Notes: a model not told the origin generated them from the letters alone. A stretch of 64,000 nucleotides of DNA from Prochlorococcus sp. AG-355-M18 (GCA_003280725.1 QCED01000001.1:1-64000); one strand, 5' to 3'. Shown: positions 39,020-48,486, counted from the first letter of the stretch. Made by a program: numbers and translations.

Positions 39020-39824
39020 AAATATTAATTGCAAGATCTAGTAGTCCTTCAAAAGTATATTTTTGAGCCTGACTATCAACTCTTCCAAAAATCTTGTTAC
39101 ATATTTTTGTCGTCTGAGGTCCTATAGTTAACAACTTAATCTGATCAAAATATTCTAACCAATGTTTACCAAGTTTTTTTTCTAGTAAAAAAGCAGCATT
39201 TACAACGGTTTTACCGCTTGAGAAAATAATTGCATCTACTTTTCGATTAGAAATAATATCAATTGTTTCTTCAGGAATTGACTCAGGACATCTAGTTTCA
39301 TATGCAGCAACCTCAAATACACGGGAACCAGCCTTTCTAAATTGATCTGCAATTAGATCCCTACCACCTGTTTGAACTCTTGGTACAAAGACTCGAAGTC
39401 CATAACCTGATACTGGGAAATTATCAATTAAACTTTCCGCGACGAATTCTGGAGGTATAAAATCAGCCTTGATCCCAAAATCATCAAGAGTTTTTGCGGT
39501 TTTTTCTCCTACTACGGCGATTTTTGTTTTTTTTGAACATTCTTTTAATGAACTATTAAAGTATCTAAGTCTTTTATCAACAAATTTAATCCCATTACTA
39601 CTGGAAAAAATAATCCAATGAAAATCATTTATTTGATTTAATGCTTCGTCAAGAGGATTCAAATCATCAGGTTCACCAACACTTATTGCAGGCAAATCAA
39701 ATACATTTGCGCCCTTGCTTGTGAATATCTTCTTTATATCTAATATTCCTTCTTTTGATCGAGTAATAATTATATTTCTTTGATCAAGGGGTAGATCAAA
39801 TATTGGCATCGTTATCCTCAACAT
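39012..39824 (-). CDS. hemD: Uroporphyrinogen-III synthase
   Basis: HemD closes hydroxymethylbilane to uroporphyrinogen III for heme, chlorophyll and siroheme. The bilobed pattern is visible: IIITRSKEGILDIKKIF, WIIFSSSNGIKFVDKR, IAVVGEKTAKTLDDFG, then DAIIFSSGKTVVNAAF and LLTIGPQTTKIC. The protein is 270 residues from 39824, or 265 from the ATG at 39809 (MPIFDLPL), which I prefer. Both overlap the 3' end of rbfA, so the two are translationally coupled. Confidence 0.92.
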   Translation of the reverse strand: MLRITMPIFDLPLDQRNIIITRSKEGILDIKKIFTSKGANVFDLPAISVGEPDDLNPLDEALNQINDFHWIIFSSSNGIKFVDKRLRYFNSSLKECSKKTKIAVVGEKTAKTLDDFGIKADFIPPEFVAESLIDNFPVSGYGLRVFVPRVQTGGRDLIADQFRKAGSRVFEVAAYETRCPESIPEETIDIISNRKVDAIIFSSGKTVVNAAFLLEKKLGKHWLEYFDQIKLLTIGPQTTKICNKIFGRVDSQAQKYTFEGLLDLAINIFS

Positions 39825-40188
39825 TATTCTTTTGATTTTTATTTTTTAATTCATCGAGAAGTTTCAAGACTGATAATCCTTTATCAAGAACAACATCTTC
39901 TTTAAAAATTATCTCTGGAACTCTTCTCATCTCTATTCTTTTTCCTAAAATATGCCTTATGGAGCTTTTAGCTGTATTCAAGTTTGCCACAATCTCTTTC
40001 CTAACTTTCTCTAGAGCAGTTGAAGTTATGTAAATTTTACAGTGTTGCAAATCACCTGATAAATCAATCTTAGAAATATTTACGAAATAATCTCTAATAA
40101 GATCATTTTCCAAATCATTCTGCAAAATAAGGGTTATTTCTTTCTTCAAAAGGGAAGAAACTTTTGCAAGACGGTAATTATTTGGCAT
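39796..40188 (-). CDS. rbfA: Ribosome-binding factor A
   Basis: RbfA matures the 16S rRNA 5' end of the 30S subunit and is needed in cold growth. The 130-residue protein starts MPNNYRLAKVSSLLKKEITL. It has VNISKIDLSGDLQHCKIYIT near residue 45 and the KH-type end RRVPEIIFKEDVVLDKG with LDELK. The C-terminal tail is Asn/Lys-rich. It sits directly after the DUF751 gene (shared base) and overlaps hemD. Confidence 0.93.
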   Translation of the reverse strand: MPNNYRLAKVSSLLKKEITLILQNDLENDLIRDYFVNISKIDLSGDLQHCKIYITSTALEKVRKEIVANLNTAKSSIRHILGKRIEMRRVPEIIFKEDVVLDKGLSVLKLLDELKNKNQKNNVEDNDANI

Positions 40189-40406
40189 TATGGTTGTAAA
40201 TTTATTGGGTTTGTCATCGCTTGCAAGACAAAATAAACAGTTATGAAAGCACTTAAGACAGAAGATATCAAACCTACTATTGTGAGTGGATTTGATCTAT
40301 TCTTGAATAAAGGTTCAAGCAAAGCAACAAGTCCCCCAACAATGATAGATATCAAATACTTTGGATATCTCGCAACATTAGAGAAAAATTCGCCCATCAG
40401 CTCCAC
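40188..40406 (-). CDS. DUF751 / Ycf33-type membrane protein
   Basis: A 72-residue protein with two hydrophobic helices. The start FFSNVARYPKYLISIIVGGL, with the FxxNVxRYPK motif, then LLEPLFKNRSNPLT and a second helix VGLISSVLSAFITVYFVL, match DUF751 proteins related to plastid Ycf33. The function is unknown; a thylakoid location is likely by family. The stop codon shares one base with the rbfA start. Confidence 0.82.
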   Translation of the reverse strand: MELMGEFFSNVARYPKYLISIIVGGLVALLEPLFKNRSNPLTIVGLISSVLSAFITVYFVLQAMTNPINLQP

Positions 40407-40451
40407 AAATAGATTACTTTTTTAGCTAAGTTTTAACAAACATTAAACAGC

Positions 40452-41177
40452 ATGATTACATTATATCAATTTAGGCATAGTGCTTTTTGTTTAAAAACAA
40501 GAATGGCTCTTCATGCAAAAAAACTACAATATCGAGTTGAAGAAGTAACACCTGGAATAGGTCAATTTGAAATCTTTAAATTATCAGGTCAAAAACAAGT
40601 ACCTGTAATAGTCGATAGTAATGATCAAGTTATTAATGACTCATCAACTATTTGCGAATATATAGATAAAAAAAATGAAAATAATCCACTTTTTCCAGAG
40701 GATCCAATATTATTTGCACAATGCAAACTAATTGAAGACTGGGCAGATACTACAATGGCTACAACTTGTAGAAAAGCTTTAATAAAATCTGCAATAGAAA
40801 ATCCACAGCTAAGAACTGCATTACTTCCAGATGAAATACCTTATTCAGTTAAAAGTATTGTTGATAAATTACCTTTTGAAAATCTTAGTAAAATTTCTAA
40901 TGTAGTTTTGTCTTCTAAAGATAATTTAGAACTCCAAAAATTACTGGAAGCTTTATCGAAATCCTTGATCAACAAGAAATATTTAGTTGGAGATAGTTTA
41001 TCAATTGCAGATATTTCAATTGCTGCTCAATTATCCCTTATTAAATTTCCAAAGTCTGCAGGACCAATTCTTTCAGGAGAGGGGAGCCAAGAATACATAA
41101 ACAACCCTTATTTAGAAAATCTTTTTATTTGGAGGAACAACTTAGAAGAATATCTTTTTAGTGCTAACTCTCAATAA
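40452..41177 (+). CDS. Glutathione S-transferase family protein
   Basis: A 241-residue protein with an N-terminal thioredoxin-fold GST domain (MITLYQFRHSAFCLKTRMAL, GQKQVPVIVDSNDQVINDSS with the cis-Pro and glutathione-gamma-glutamyl site) and an all-helical C-terminal domain containing YLVGDSLSIADISIAAQLSL, the N-capping box of GSTs. The substrate is unknown. The catalytic residue may be the Ser or Cys of SAFC. It is convergent with the lumenal-type protein gene, with a 14-base overlap. Confidence 0.88.
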   Translation: MITLYQFRHSAFCLKTRMALHAKKLQYRVEEVTPGIGQFEIFKLSGQKQVPVIVDSNDQVINDSSTICEYIDKKNENNPLFPEDPILFAQCKLIEDWADTTMATTCRKALIKSAIENPQLRTALLPDEIPYSVKSIVDKLPFENLSKISNVVLSSKDNLELQKLLEALSKSLINKKYLVGDSLSIADISIAAQLSLIKFPKSAGPILSGEGSQEYINNPYLENLFIWRNNLEEYLFSANSQ

Positions 41178-41871
41178 ATTCAAACTTCAATTTATATTTA
41201 TTTGTTTTGATAGCATGAATAGAAGGATCACCAACTTTTGAACCATAAGAAGCAACATATTGCACTCCACAAATTGATGGTTTAATTGAATTATCAACTT
41301 CCAATATTTCTTCTGAACATTTTTGAAATTTACTAATGGTCTCTACTTGATTAATCCTTGAAGCGCCTGGCTTATGTGCTGTTTGTATAACTAGCTCATC
41401 TGCGAAAAAAATATCATTATCTTGGATCTGATTTCTCCCTGTAATTCTTGAATCAATATAAAAATCATCTTTTAGATAAGTAATTTGATTATTAATAGAT
41501 TGAGGATCATTTACAACCTTGATTAAGGTTTCACCAAATATTGCTTTTCCAATAGATTCAGAATTTTTTGTACGATTACCAACAATTAAATCTGAATCAT
41601 TCTTAAAGAAATTTACTTTATAAATAACTGGCTCTTCTGAATCATTAACTACATCTTGAGAAGTAACAAGCCAATTTCCCTCAAACCATTTAGGATAAAT
41701 TAAATCCTTAGAAGTATCCGATAATTTAAAATTTGGTAAATATAATTCTGGCCATTGATTTACACGATTTTCCAAAAACTCTCGTACGTTAGAATCTACT
41801 AGAGCAAAAGAACTTTCTAAAAAAATGCCTTGAAAAATCAAGCAAAGAATTAATCCAAGAAGAATTTTCAT
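41164..41871 (-). CDS. Exported protein, DUF6816-like
   Basis: A 235-residue protein with a signal peptide (MKILLGLILCLIFQGIFLES, cleavage probably after SFA). The mature region has NQWPELYLPNFKLSD and YPKWFEGNWLVTSQDV, which I associate with a cyanobacterial/plastid lumenal family (DUF6816). Two Cys (QKCSEEI, SICGVQY) could form a disulfide. It lies back-to-back with the CRR7-like gene (1 base between starts). The family assignment is tentative. Confidence 0.72.
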   Translation of the reverse strand: MKILLGLILCLIFQGIFLESSFALVDSNVREFLENRVNQWPELYLPNFKLSDTSKDLIYPKWFEGNWLVTSQDVVNDSEEPVIYKVNFFKNDSDLIVGNRTKNSESIGKAIFGETLIKVVNDPQSINNQITYLKDDFYIDSRITGRNQIQDNDIFFADELVIQTAHKPGASRINQVETISKFQKCSEEILEVDNSIKPSICGVQYVASYGSKVGDPSIHAIKTNKYKLKFEFIES

Positions 41872-41872
41872 T

Positions 41873-42130
41873 ATGTCAAATCCACTAATAAGAGCATCAG
41901 ATCATTATGTCTTATTAGAGCCAGATTCAAAGGAAAAAATTGTATCAAAGCAAGAAGCAATTTTATGGTTGAAGAATTGGCTTAGTAAGACAGAAACACA
42001 AACAATATATCAAAATATAGAAGATCCTGATCAGGAATTTTTTGAAGAATTATTGGAAAGTACTTATGAATTAGAAATAAAATTAGGATACGTTATTAAA
42101 TGGTTTGCAGTAAGAATTGAACCAGATTAA
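41873..42130 (+). CDS. CRR7 family protein (NDH-1 assembly/stability)
   Basis: An 85-residue protein starting MSNPLIRASDHYVLLEPDSK and ending LGYVIKWFAVRIEPD. This matches the small CRR7 family, whose plant member is needed to accumulate the chloroplast NDH complex. In cyanobacteria it is a cytosolic conserved protein. With ndhD, ndhF, ndhM and ndhO in the same window, an NDH-1 role is reasonable. It is divergent from the lumenal-type gene and overlaps aroK by 4 bases at the 3' end. Confidence 0.85.
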   Translation: MSNPLIRASDHYVLLEPDSKEKIVSKQEAILWLKNWLSKTETQTIYQNIEDPDQEFFEELLESTYELEIKLGYVIKWFAVRIEPD

Positions 42131-42684
42131 CTGATTATTTCTCTATGAATTGCATCAATTATTTTCATAGCAACTTCTTCAATATTTTCTTTTTTTACTT
42201 GAATTCTCAAATCTGCTTGAGAATACAAATTTTCTCTAGATTGAAAAATGCTCATATATAGATCATTTAGATTCTTTCCCTGAAGAAGAGGCCTATTTTC
42301 GATTTGATTTTTCAATCTTTCAATTGCTATATCTTTGTCGAGATCTATCCAAGCAATTATTCCCTGTCTTAAAATTCCCCAGTTTTCCGATTTGGTAACT
42401 ATTCCTCCCCCAGTTGAGATTACTAATGAAGGAATTTTGATAGTTTCTTTAAGGCAGTTTGCTTCTAATTCGCGGAAATTATCTTCACCTTCATCCTTAA
42501 AAATTTGATTAATAGATTTTTTTGCCAACTTCTCTATTAATGAATCTAAATCAATGTATTTATACTTCAATAATTCAGCCAGCTTAAAACCAGTTTGTGA
42601 CTTACCAGAACCCATCATTCCTATTAAAAATATACTTCTGCCCTTAATAGCATGAACTGTTTTTTCGATAATGGATTGTTCCAT
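42127..42684 (-). CDS. aroK: Shikimate kinase
   Basis: AroK phosphorylates shikimate in aromatic amino acid synthesis. The P-loop is FLIGMMGSGKSQTG near residue 19, shikimate binding is by DLDSLIEK and by the Arg in NFRELE, and VISTGGGIVT holds the GGG motif near residue 90. The LID region is ENRPLLQG. The 185-residue length is normal. It is divergent from the tandem pterin synthase gene. Confidence 0.95.
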   Translation of the reverse strand: MEQSIIEKTVHAIKGRSIFLIGMMGSGKSQTGFKLAELLKYKYIDLDSLIEKLAKKSINQIFKDEGEDNFRELEANCLKETIKIPSLVISTGGGIVTKSENWGILRQGIIAWIDLDKDIAIERLKNQIENRPLLQGKNLNDLYMSIFQSRENLYSQADLRIQVKKENIEEVAMKIIDAIHREIIS

Positions 42685-42734
42685 AAAGACAAAAGCGTAT
42701 TTAAAACCTTAAGATAGTATTATCGCAGACAGGT

Positions 42735-43661
42735 ATGACTTCTACACAATCCAAACCATCTCATGGAAAAGGACGTGAATGCGTCATAACTCGACGTGCC
42801 TGCTTTAGTTCTAGTCACCGTTATTGGCTTCCTGAAAAAAGCCCAGAAGAAAATTTATCTCTTTTTGGAAAGTGCAGTATTGCACCAGGTCATGGTCATA
42901 ATTATGAACTTATTGTTTCAATGGGTGGAGAACTAGACTCTGATGGAATGGTACTTAATCTCTCTGATGTAAAACACTCTATTAAAGAAAAGGTTACTGG
43001 ACAATTAGATTTTCGTTTTTTAAATGATGTCTGGCCTGAATTTAATGTTAATAATCAAGAGGGTATACTTCCCACAACTGAAGCATTAGTAAAGGTCATT
43101 TGGAGTCGTCTGAAGGATGATTTACCTCTTACAAGTCTAAGACTTTATGAAAACCCAAATTTATGGTCAGATTATTTTGGAAAAAACATGGAAGCATTTT
43201 TAACAGTACAAACTCATTTTGCAGCCGCTCATAGACTTGCAAAAGAAGAGATATCCTTTGATGAAAATAAAAAAATCTATGGGAAATGTGCCAGAGTTAA
43301 TGGACATGGTCATAACTATCTTGTCGATATAACTGTAAAAGGAGACATTGATAAAAGAACAGGAATGGTTTGCGACTTATCTGCCCTCCAAGAGATAATT
43401 AACGATTTAGTTGTTGAACAACTAGATCATACTTTTCTTAATAAAGACATCGAATTTTTCCATAATTGTGTTCCAACTGCTGAAAATATAGCTTTATATA
43501 TTTCTGATATTCTTAAAAAACCAATACATAATCTTGGTGCAACATTACACAAAATAAGACTCCAGGAGAGTCCAAATAATGCTGCAGAAATTTATGTTGA
43601 TCAAAAGTTAACCAATTCGTTGAAGTTGAAATTGGAAAATAGTTTAGTCACGCAAACTTGA
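42735..43661 (+). CDS. Tandem 6-pyruvoyl-tetrahydropterin/6-carboxytetrahydropterin synthase
   Basis: Two QueD/PTPS domains in one 308-residue chain. Domain 1 (about residues 17-145) has FSSSHRYWLPEKS, the catalytic-type Cys in LFGKCSIAPGHGHNYEL and a Glu-bearing C-terminus RLYENPNLW. Domain 2 (about residues 158-285) has THFAAAHRLAKEE, IYGKCARVNGHGHNYLVDIT, LDHTFLNKD and IRLQESPNN. Both keep the zinc His residues and the Cys. Such enzymes act in queuosine or pterin synthesis; which product is made here is unknown. The stop overlaps the RibD-like gene. Confidence 0.9.
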   Translation: MTSTQSKPSHGKGRECVITRRACFSSSHRYWLPEKSPEENLSLFGKCSIAPGHGHNYELIVSMGGELDSDGMVLNLSDVKHSIKEKVTGQLDFRFLNDVWPEFNVNNQEGILPTTEALVKVIWSRLKDDLPLTSLRLYENPNLWSDYFGKNMEAFLTVQTHFAAAHRLAKEEISFDENKKIYGKCARVNGHGHNYLVDITVKGDIDKRTGMVCDLSALQEIINDLVVEQLDHTFLNKDIEFFHNCVPTAENIALYISDILKKPIHNLGATLHKIRLQESPNNAAEIYVDQKLTNSLKLKLENSLVTQT

Positions 43662-44308
43662 ATATCCCAAGAGTAATAATTGTTATAGCATCAAGTCTTG
43701 ATGGGAGAATTGCATTTCCTGGAGGTGGAGAATCGCATCTTGGAAGCGATGAAGATAAAAAAATATTAAATCAAAACTTATCAATGGTTGACGCCACCAT
43801 TTTTGGTTTAGGTACTTTAATAGCTCATCAATCAACTTACCTAGTTAAAAATCTCACTGATAAAGACGAATTAAATATATCAAAAAGCCAACCAATTTCT
43901 ATACTTGCTTCAAATAGCAAAAAATTTAACGGTAATTGGAAATACTTTCGTCAACCAATTAGAAGATGGCTAATAAGCTCAAGTAAAGTTGATAATTCGT
44001 CGAATAATGAATTCGAGAAAGAACTCTTTTTCGAAGATTCATGGAAAAAAACTTTAATTTCACTTAAAAAACAAGGGATAAATGATTTAGCTCTTTTAGG
44101 AGGTGCAAAACTGATAAATTCATTTATAAAAGAGGATCTAATAACAGATATAAAAATTACAATAATTCCACGAATTATTGGAGGTAGATATACATGGATC
44201 CCTCCAGAACAAACAAATGCGATTTTTAATCTCAAAAGTCTATGGGAAATAAAATCAATTAAAAATTTAATGAATAATGAAATCCATGTTCATTACAAAA
44301 AGATTTGA
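43658..44308 (+). CDS. RibD C-terminal (DHFR-like) domain reductase
   Basis: A stand-alone RibD_C/DHFR-fold reductase of 216 residues: RVIIVIASSLDGRIAFPGGG at the N-terminus, VDATIFGLGTLIAHQST, then GINDLALLGGAKLINSFIKE near residue 145 and the ending IKITIIPRIIGG. There is no N-terminal deaminase domain. The TTG start overlaps the pterin synthase stop (TTGA), so they are translated together. The substrate could be a pyrimidine riboflavin intermediate or a pterin; the coupling favours a pterin-related job, which is inference. Confidence 0.85.
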   Translation: MNIPRVIIVIASSLDGRIAFPGGGESHLGSDEDKKILNQNLSMVDATIFGLGTLIAHQSTYLVKNLTDKDELNISKSQPISILASNSKKFNGNWKYFRQPIRRWLISSSKVDNSSNNEFEKELFFEDSWKKTLISLKKQGINDLALLGGAKLINSFIKEDLITDIKITIIPRIIGGRYTWIPPEQTNAIFNLKSLWEIKSIKNLMNNEIHVHYKKI

Positions 44309-44325
44309 AATAGTTTCAATAATAA

Positions 44326-45480
44326 ATGAACCAAAAAATACATAAAGTTGAAGTCAAATTATCAATTAAGGAAATCTCCAAGGAGATATGGAATGAATTA
44401 GCAAATGAAATTAATAATCCATTTTATGAATGGACTTGGATTAAAAACCTTGAGATATCAAAAAGTGTTTCAAGAGAAACTGGTTGGCAGCCTCTATATT
44501 TTGTTGCTTATAAAAATGAAGAAATACTAGGAATTGCCCCACTTTTTTTAAAAAATCATAGCTATGGAGAATTCATTTTTGACCAATCATTTGCAAGATT
44601 GGCTAAAGACCTGAATTTAAATTATTACCCAAAATTAATTGGAATGAGTCCTTATAGTCCTGTAAATGGATATCAATTTCTTTATAAAAAAAATAAAGAC
44701 AAGAAAGAAATTACAAATTTACTTATAAACCATATCGAAAGCTTTGCGATTACAAACAAAATCCTAAGTTGTAATTTTTTATATATTGATGAAAGCTGGG
44801 GCAACCATCTTAAATCTTTGGGATACTATGAATGGATAAACTCCAGCAGTGAATGGAGGAGTAATGGAGAAAAAACATTTGACGATTTTCTATCTAGATT
44901 TAACTCTAATCAGAGAAAAAACATAAAAAAAGAGAGGAAATCAATTACTAAACAAGACATTAAAGTAGAAATTTTTAATGAAGATGATATCAACCAAGAA
45001 ATCCTCAAAAAAATGCATAATTTTTATGAACAGCATTGTTCGAGGTGGGGAGTTTGGGGAAGTAAATATCTAACATCTACATTTTTCGAAACACTTGTTG
45101 ATAATAAAAAAAATATTTTACTTTTTAGTGCATCAAAATATGATGCAAATGAAATTTTTGCTATGTCGATGTGCGTTAAAAATCAAAACAACTTATGGGG
45201 TAGATATTGGGGTAGTCAAGAAGAAATATCTAATTTACATTTTGAATTATGCTATTACCAACCAATTGAATGGGCAATAAAAAATAGTATCCATTTGTTT
45301 GATCCTGGAGCGGGTGGTAAACATAAAAGGCGGAGGGGATTTTTTGCAAAAAGCACGATTAGTTTGCATAAATGGTTTGACAAAAATATGGAAAATATAA
45401 TTTATCCTTGGCTAAATGAAGTTAATAAACAAACCGAGGCGGAAATTGAATTTGAGAATAATTCTATACCCTTTAAATGA
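44326..45480 (+). CDS. FemAB/GNAT-like protein (DUF482, peptidoglycan-related)
   Basis: A 384-residue protein of the DUF482 group with two GNAT-like folds. It shows WQPLYFVAYKNEEILGIAPL near residue 52, QRKNIKKERKSI (SNQRKNIKKERK motif) near residue 200, and the diagnostic FDPGAGGKHKRRRGFFAKST near residue 325, followed by HKWFDK. Proteins of this family are annotated as peptidoglycan biosynthesis/recognition and use acyl donors; the substrate here is unknown. It follows the RibD-like gene by 17 bases. Confidence 0.87.
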   Translation: MNQKIHKVEVKLSIKEISKEIWNELANEINNPFYEWTWIKNLEISKSVSRETGWQPLYFVAYKNEEILGIAPLFLKNHSYGEFIFDQSFARLAKDLNLNYYPKLIGMSPYSPVNGYQFLYKKNKDKKEITNLLINHIESFAITNKILSCNFLYIDESWGNHLKSLGYYEWINSSSEWRSNGEKTFDDFLSRFNSNQRKNIKKERKSITKQDIKVEIFNEDDINQEILKKMHNFYEQHCSRWGVWGSKYLTSTFFETLVDNKKNILLFSASKYDANEIFAMSMCVKNQNNLWGRYWGSQEEISNLHFELCYYQPIEWAIKNSIHLFDPGAGGKHKRRRGFFAKSTISLHKWFDKNMENIIYPWLNEVNKQTEAEIEFENNSIPFK

Positions 45481-45540
45481 AAACTTATTTGGCTTTAACA
45501 AAGATTATATTGGTAATATAGTTTTTATTAACTTCTAAGA

Positions 45541-45927
45541 ATGGATTCTAGTAAAAGTTTAGATGAAAAAATAAAGATTGATAATAATCTATCCAACAGA
45601 TATATAGACTTAGATCCAAACGGTTATTTTATTATAAAAGTAGATTTTGAAGAAAATAAAATAATTTTAGAGCACTTTTTAAATAATATTAATGATGACG
45701 GATATGCACTTGACCCAGAAACAAATGAACAAATTAAATGCGATTCTCAAAATAAAAGAATTAGTAATGAAGTTTTTAAAGGTATCAGTGCGAAACAACT
45801 TGGAATATTGATCACTGAAGAAAGAAATGACTTAATAACCAGATTCGATCATGCTCTATATTTAGGCCGAGAACTACAAAAAGCAGAAGAATGTTTATAC
45901 AAAAAATTACCCTATATCCAAGATTAA
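45541..45927 (+). CDS. DUF4346 protein
   Basis: A 128-residue protein with the family strings RYIDLDPNGYFIIKVDFEEN near residue 20, YALDPETNEQIKC near residue 56 and a final FDHALYLGRELQKAEECLYK. This matches the cyanobacterial DUF4346 family, sometimes found fused to thymidylate-synthase-like domains and otherwise unassigned. It is soluble and lies between the DUF482 gene and the PetL-like ORF. Confidence 0.87.
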   Translation: MDSSKSLDEKIKIDNNLSNRYIDLDPNGYFIIKVDFEENKIILEHFLNNINDDGYALDPETNEQIKCDSQNKRISNEVFKGISAKQLGILITEERNDLITRFDHALYLGRELQKAEECLYKKLPYIQD

Positions 45928-45991
45928 GAAATTAAACGAAAAAATCCAATTTTTTCATCTGATGTTAAATTAAATAAAAGTAAAAAAATTA

Positions 45992-46084
45992 ATGAACATC
46001 ATTTTCTATTTTGCATTTATTGGTTTTGGCTTTGGAGCTGCCTTCACATTAGATAAGCTCTTAAGAGCAGTTAAATTAATTTAA
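45992..46084 (+). CDS. petL: PetL-like cytochrome b6f small subunit
   Basis: A 30-residue ORF, MNIIFYFAFIGFGFGAAFTL then DKLLRAVKLI. It is a single membrane helix with a short basic C-terminus ending AVKLI, the length and ending of cyanobacterial PetL (about 31 residues, ending KSIKLI or AVKLI). PetL stabilises the cytochrome b6f complex in the thylakoid. Too small for automatic calling, so the identification rests on helix length and C-terminal similarity. It lies between the DUF4346 gene and the convergent rimO. Confidence 0.65.
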   Translation: MNIIFYFAFIGFGFGAAFTLDKLLRAVKLI

Positions 46085-46090
46085 AAAAAA

Positions 46091-47455
46091 CTACAAAATT
46101 TTAATAGTCTCTCCATACAAGTCATATTCATTCGCAAAAGAAATATTTGCTTCAACAAATTTACCAATATAATTTTTCAAATCAATTTTATCTTTAACAG
46201 ATAAAATTACAGTTCCGTCAATTTCAGGAGCAAAATTGTAAGACCGACCTATTAATTCGTTATTTTCTGATATTTTTTCTACCAAAATCTCCATTTTTGA
46301 ACCAACATATATCTGATTTTTATTTTTAGAGATATTTTGTTGCACTGAAATAACGTTATCTTTTCTTGCCTCTGCAACCTCTGGAGATACTTTATTTGGC
46401 AAATGAAAAGCTGCAGTTCCTTCCTCAGGAGAAAAAATAAACACTCCGACATGATCAAATTTGTGCCTAACCAAAAATTCAAGAAGATGTTCAAAATGTT
46501 CTTTTTTTTCTCCTGGGAAACCAACAATGAGACTAGTTCTTAATACAGCAGATGGAATTTCTTCTCTAATTTTCTCCAAAATTGATTCATTCAAAGAAGC
46601 TTGCCAAGGTCTATTCATACTCTTCAACACATCTGGATGACTATGCTGAAGTGGCAAATCAAAGTAAGGCACTATATTCTTTGAATCTTTGAAAGCTCTA
46701 ATAACTTCATCAGTTAAACCTGTTGGATAAGCATAATGTATCCTTATCCAAGGAATTGGAACTTTAGAAAGCTCATTCAAAAGTTTGGCTAATGATGGTT
46801 TTCCATAAATATCTTGACCATAATTAGTTGTTATTTGACTAATTAATATGATTTCTTGAATACCATTTTTTGCAAGACTTTTGGCTTCTGAAACTATAGA
46901 TTCTATTGTTCTACTTCTTTGAGGGCCTCTCAACTTAGGAATAATACAAAAAGCACAACTATAGTTGCAGCCTTCAGCAATGCGAAGATAAGCAACAAAT
47001 TTATTTTTATCTAAAAAACGAGGCATTTCCTCATCTGCAATAAATTCAGGTATTTTTGAAACTTCATTAACGATTTCCCCTTTTTCTACTCTTTCTAAAA
47101 CCTTGGCAATCTTTTGATAATCTCCTGTTCCAACTAAACCTTTTATTTCAGGGATTTCTTTTATAAGCTCATCTTTAAAATGCTGAGCCATGCAGCCTGC
47201 AACTATTACTTCCTTTCCTTGATTTGTATATTCTAGAATTTTTCTAATAGATTCTTCTCTAGCTGTTTCAATAAAACTGCAAGTATTTACAACAACAACA
47301 TTTGCATCATTTATATTGCTGTCAACTTCATAACCTTCTTTATCTAATAAGCCTTGCATATGTTCAGTATCAACAAGATTTTTCTCACAACCTACATGAC
47401 TGAATGCAACCTTAGATAGTTTTTTGTCTTTTACATTGAGACTATTTTGTTTCAC
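46091..47455 (-). CDS. rimO: Ribosomal protein S12 methylthiotransferase
   Basis: A radical SAM methylthiotransferase that modifies Asp of S12. The UPF0004 domain has [27 protein letters not shown] and VAGCMAQ. The radical SAM CX3CX2C is [19 protein letters not shown] near residue 160, and a C-terminal TRAM region follows (EATLFAN-like [13 protein letters not shown]). The RimO-specific RGPQRSR motif and the 454-residue length favour RimO over MiaB. It is convergent with the PetL-like gene, 6 bases apart. Confidence 0.93.
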   Translation of the reverse strand: MKQNSLNVKDKKLSKVAFSHVGCEKNLVDTEHMQGLLDKEGYEVDSNINDANVVVVNTCSFIETAREESIRKILEYTNQGKEVIVAGCMAQHFKDELIKEIPEIKGLVGTGDYQKIAKVLERVEKGEIVNEVSKIPEFIADEEMPRFLDKNKFVAYLRIAEGCNYSCAFCIIPKLRGPQRSRTIESIVSEAKSLAKNGIQEIILISQITTNYGQDIYGKPSLAKLLNELSKVPIPWIRIHYAYPTGLTDEVIRAFKDSKNIVPYFDLPLQHSHPDVLKSMNRPWQASLNESILEKIREEIPSAVLRTSLIVGFPGEKKEHFEHLLEFLVRHKFDHVGVFIFSPEEGTAAFHLPNKVSPEVAEARKDNVISVQQNISKNKNQIYVGSKMEILVEKISENNELIGRSYNFAPEIDGTVILSVKDKIDLKNYIGKFVEANISFANEYDLYGETIKIL

Positions 47456-47550
47456 AACTTGAAAAATAAAAATTAAACAGCATTTCGTATATAACTCTCA
47501 TGCCAAGATAATATTAAGATAGATAATGTAAATAACAAACTTTCTTTTTT

Positions 47551-48486
47551 ATGGCCCTTAAGACTTTAAACAAAAGAAATAAAAAAGATTTGAAATGGCC
47601 AAAAATCATAATCGCAATTCTTAGCACTATAGGCATAGTTGATACAGGTTCGATTACTTTAAAAAACTGGGGATTATTTACTTCACTTTCATGCCCGGGG
47701 ATACGAAATGGTTGTGAAACAGTTTTAAATAGTCCTTGGGGTACTTTATTTGAAAATAATCAAGTAAATATACCTCTCTCATTAGCAGGATTTATAACAT
47801 ATTTATCAATATTAGTAATCACCATAATACTCTCACTTAATTTAATTTCCCCAAAAGAAAAACTAAATAAGTTTTTATGGTGGTTAATATTTCTCATTTC
47901 TTGTGCGTCATCAACATTTAGCTTTTTATTAATAAATATAATGTTTTTTAAGATTCAAGCATATTGCTTTTTTTGTATACTTTCAGCAATTTTATCGTTT
48001 TTTATCTTTATAATTTCTATGATTGGAGCAAAGTTCGAAAGTAGAGAACCTATGATTTTTAGAGGTTTCATTGTAGCTATTAGTGTCCTGCTAGGGGGCC
48101 TAATTTGGTCAACAAACGTTGACCCCACTAATGCTATTGATGTTGCAAACCCTACTGAAAATGTATCGCCAATAATTACCACTTCAAGCTCTCCCCAGAA
48201 GGTAAAGTTTGCAAAATTTTTAAGCGCAAACAATATTGTTATGTATAGTGCATACTGGTGCCCGCATTGCCACGATCAAAAACAATTATTTGGTAAGGAA
48301 GCAGTTAAAGAATTAACAGTAGTTGAGTGTGCTAAAGATGGCAAAGATAATGAGTATGAGTTATGCCAAACGAAAGGAATCAGTGGATTTCCTTCTTGGG
48401 AAATAAATGGAGAAATTATTAGTGGTACGCGTGACTTAAAAGAATTAGCAACAAAAACCGACTATAAGGGAGATCCTAATTTTTAA
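47551..48486 (+). CDS. VKOR-thioredoxin fusion (disulfide-forming protein)
   Basis: A 311-residue protein. An N-terminal five-helix VKOR domain (residues 10-180) carries the two loop cysteines in SLSCPGIRNGCETV and the quinone-side CXXC in AYCFFCILS. It is followed by a thioredoxin-like domain with SAYWCPHCHDQKQLFG near residue 240 and two further cysteines (VECAKD, ELCQTKG). Such cyanobacterial VKOR-Trx fusions oxidise cysteines in exported proteins. The domain order is as known for the family. Its 3' end overlaps nadB by 11 bases. Confidence 0.94.
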   Translation: MALKTLNKRNKKDLKWPKIIIAILSTIGIVDTGSITLKNWGLFTSLSCPGIRNGCETVLNSPWGTLFENNQVNIPLSLAGFITYLSILVITIILSLNLISPKEKLNKFLWWLIFLISCASSTFSFLLINIMFFKIQAYCFFCILSAILSFFIFIISMIGAKFESREPMIFRGFIVAISVLLGGLIWSTNVDPTNAIDVANPTENVSPIITTSSSPQKVKFAKFLSANNIVMYSAYWCPHCHDQKQLFGKEAVKELTVVECAKDGKDNEYELCQTKGISGFPSWEINGEIISGTRDLKELATKTDYKGDPNF

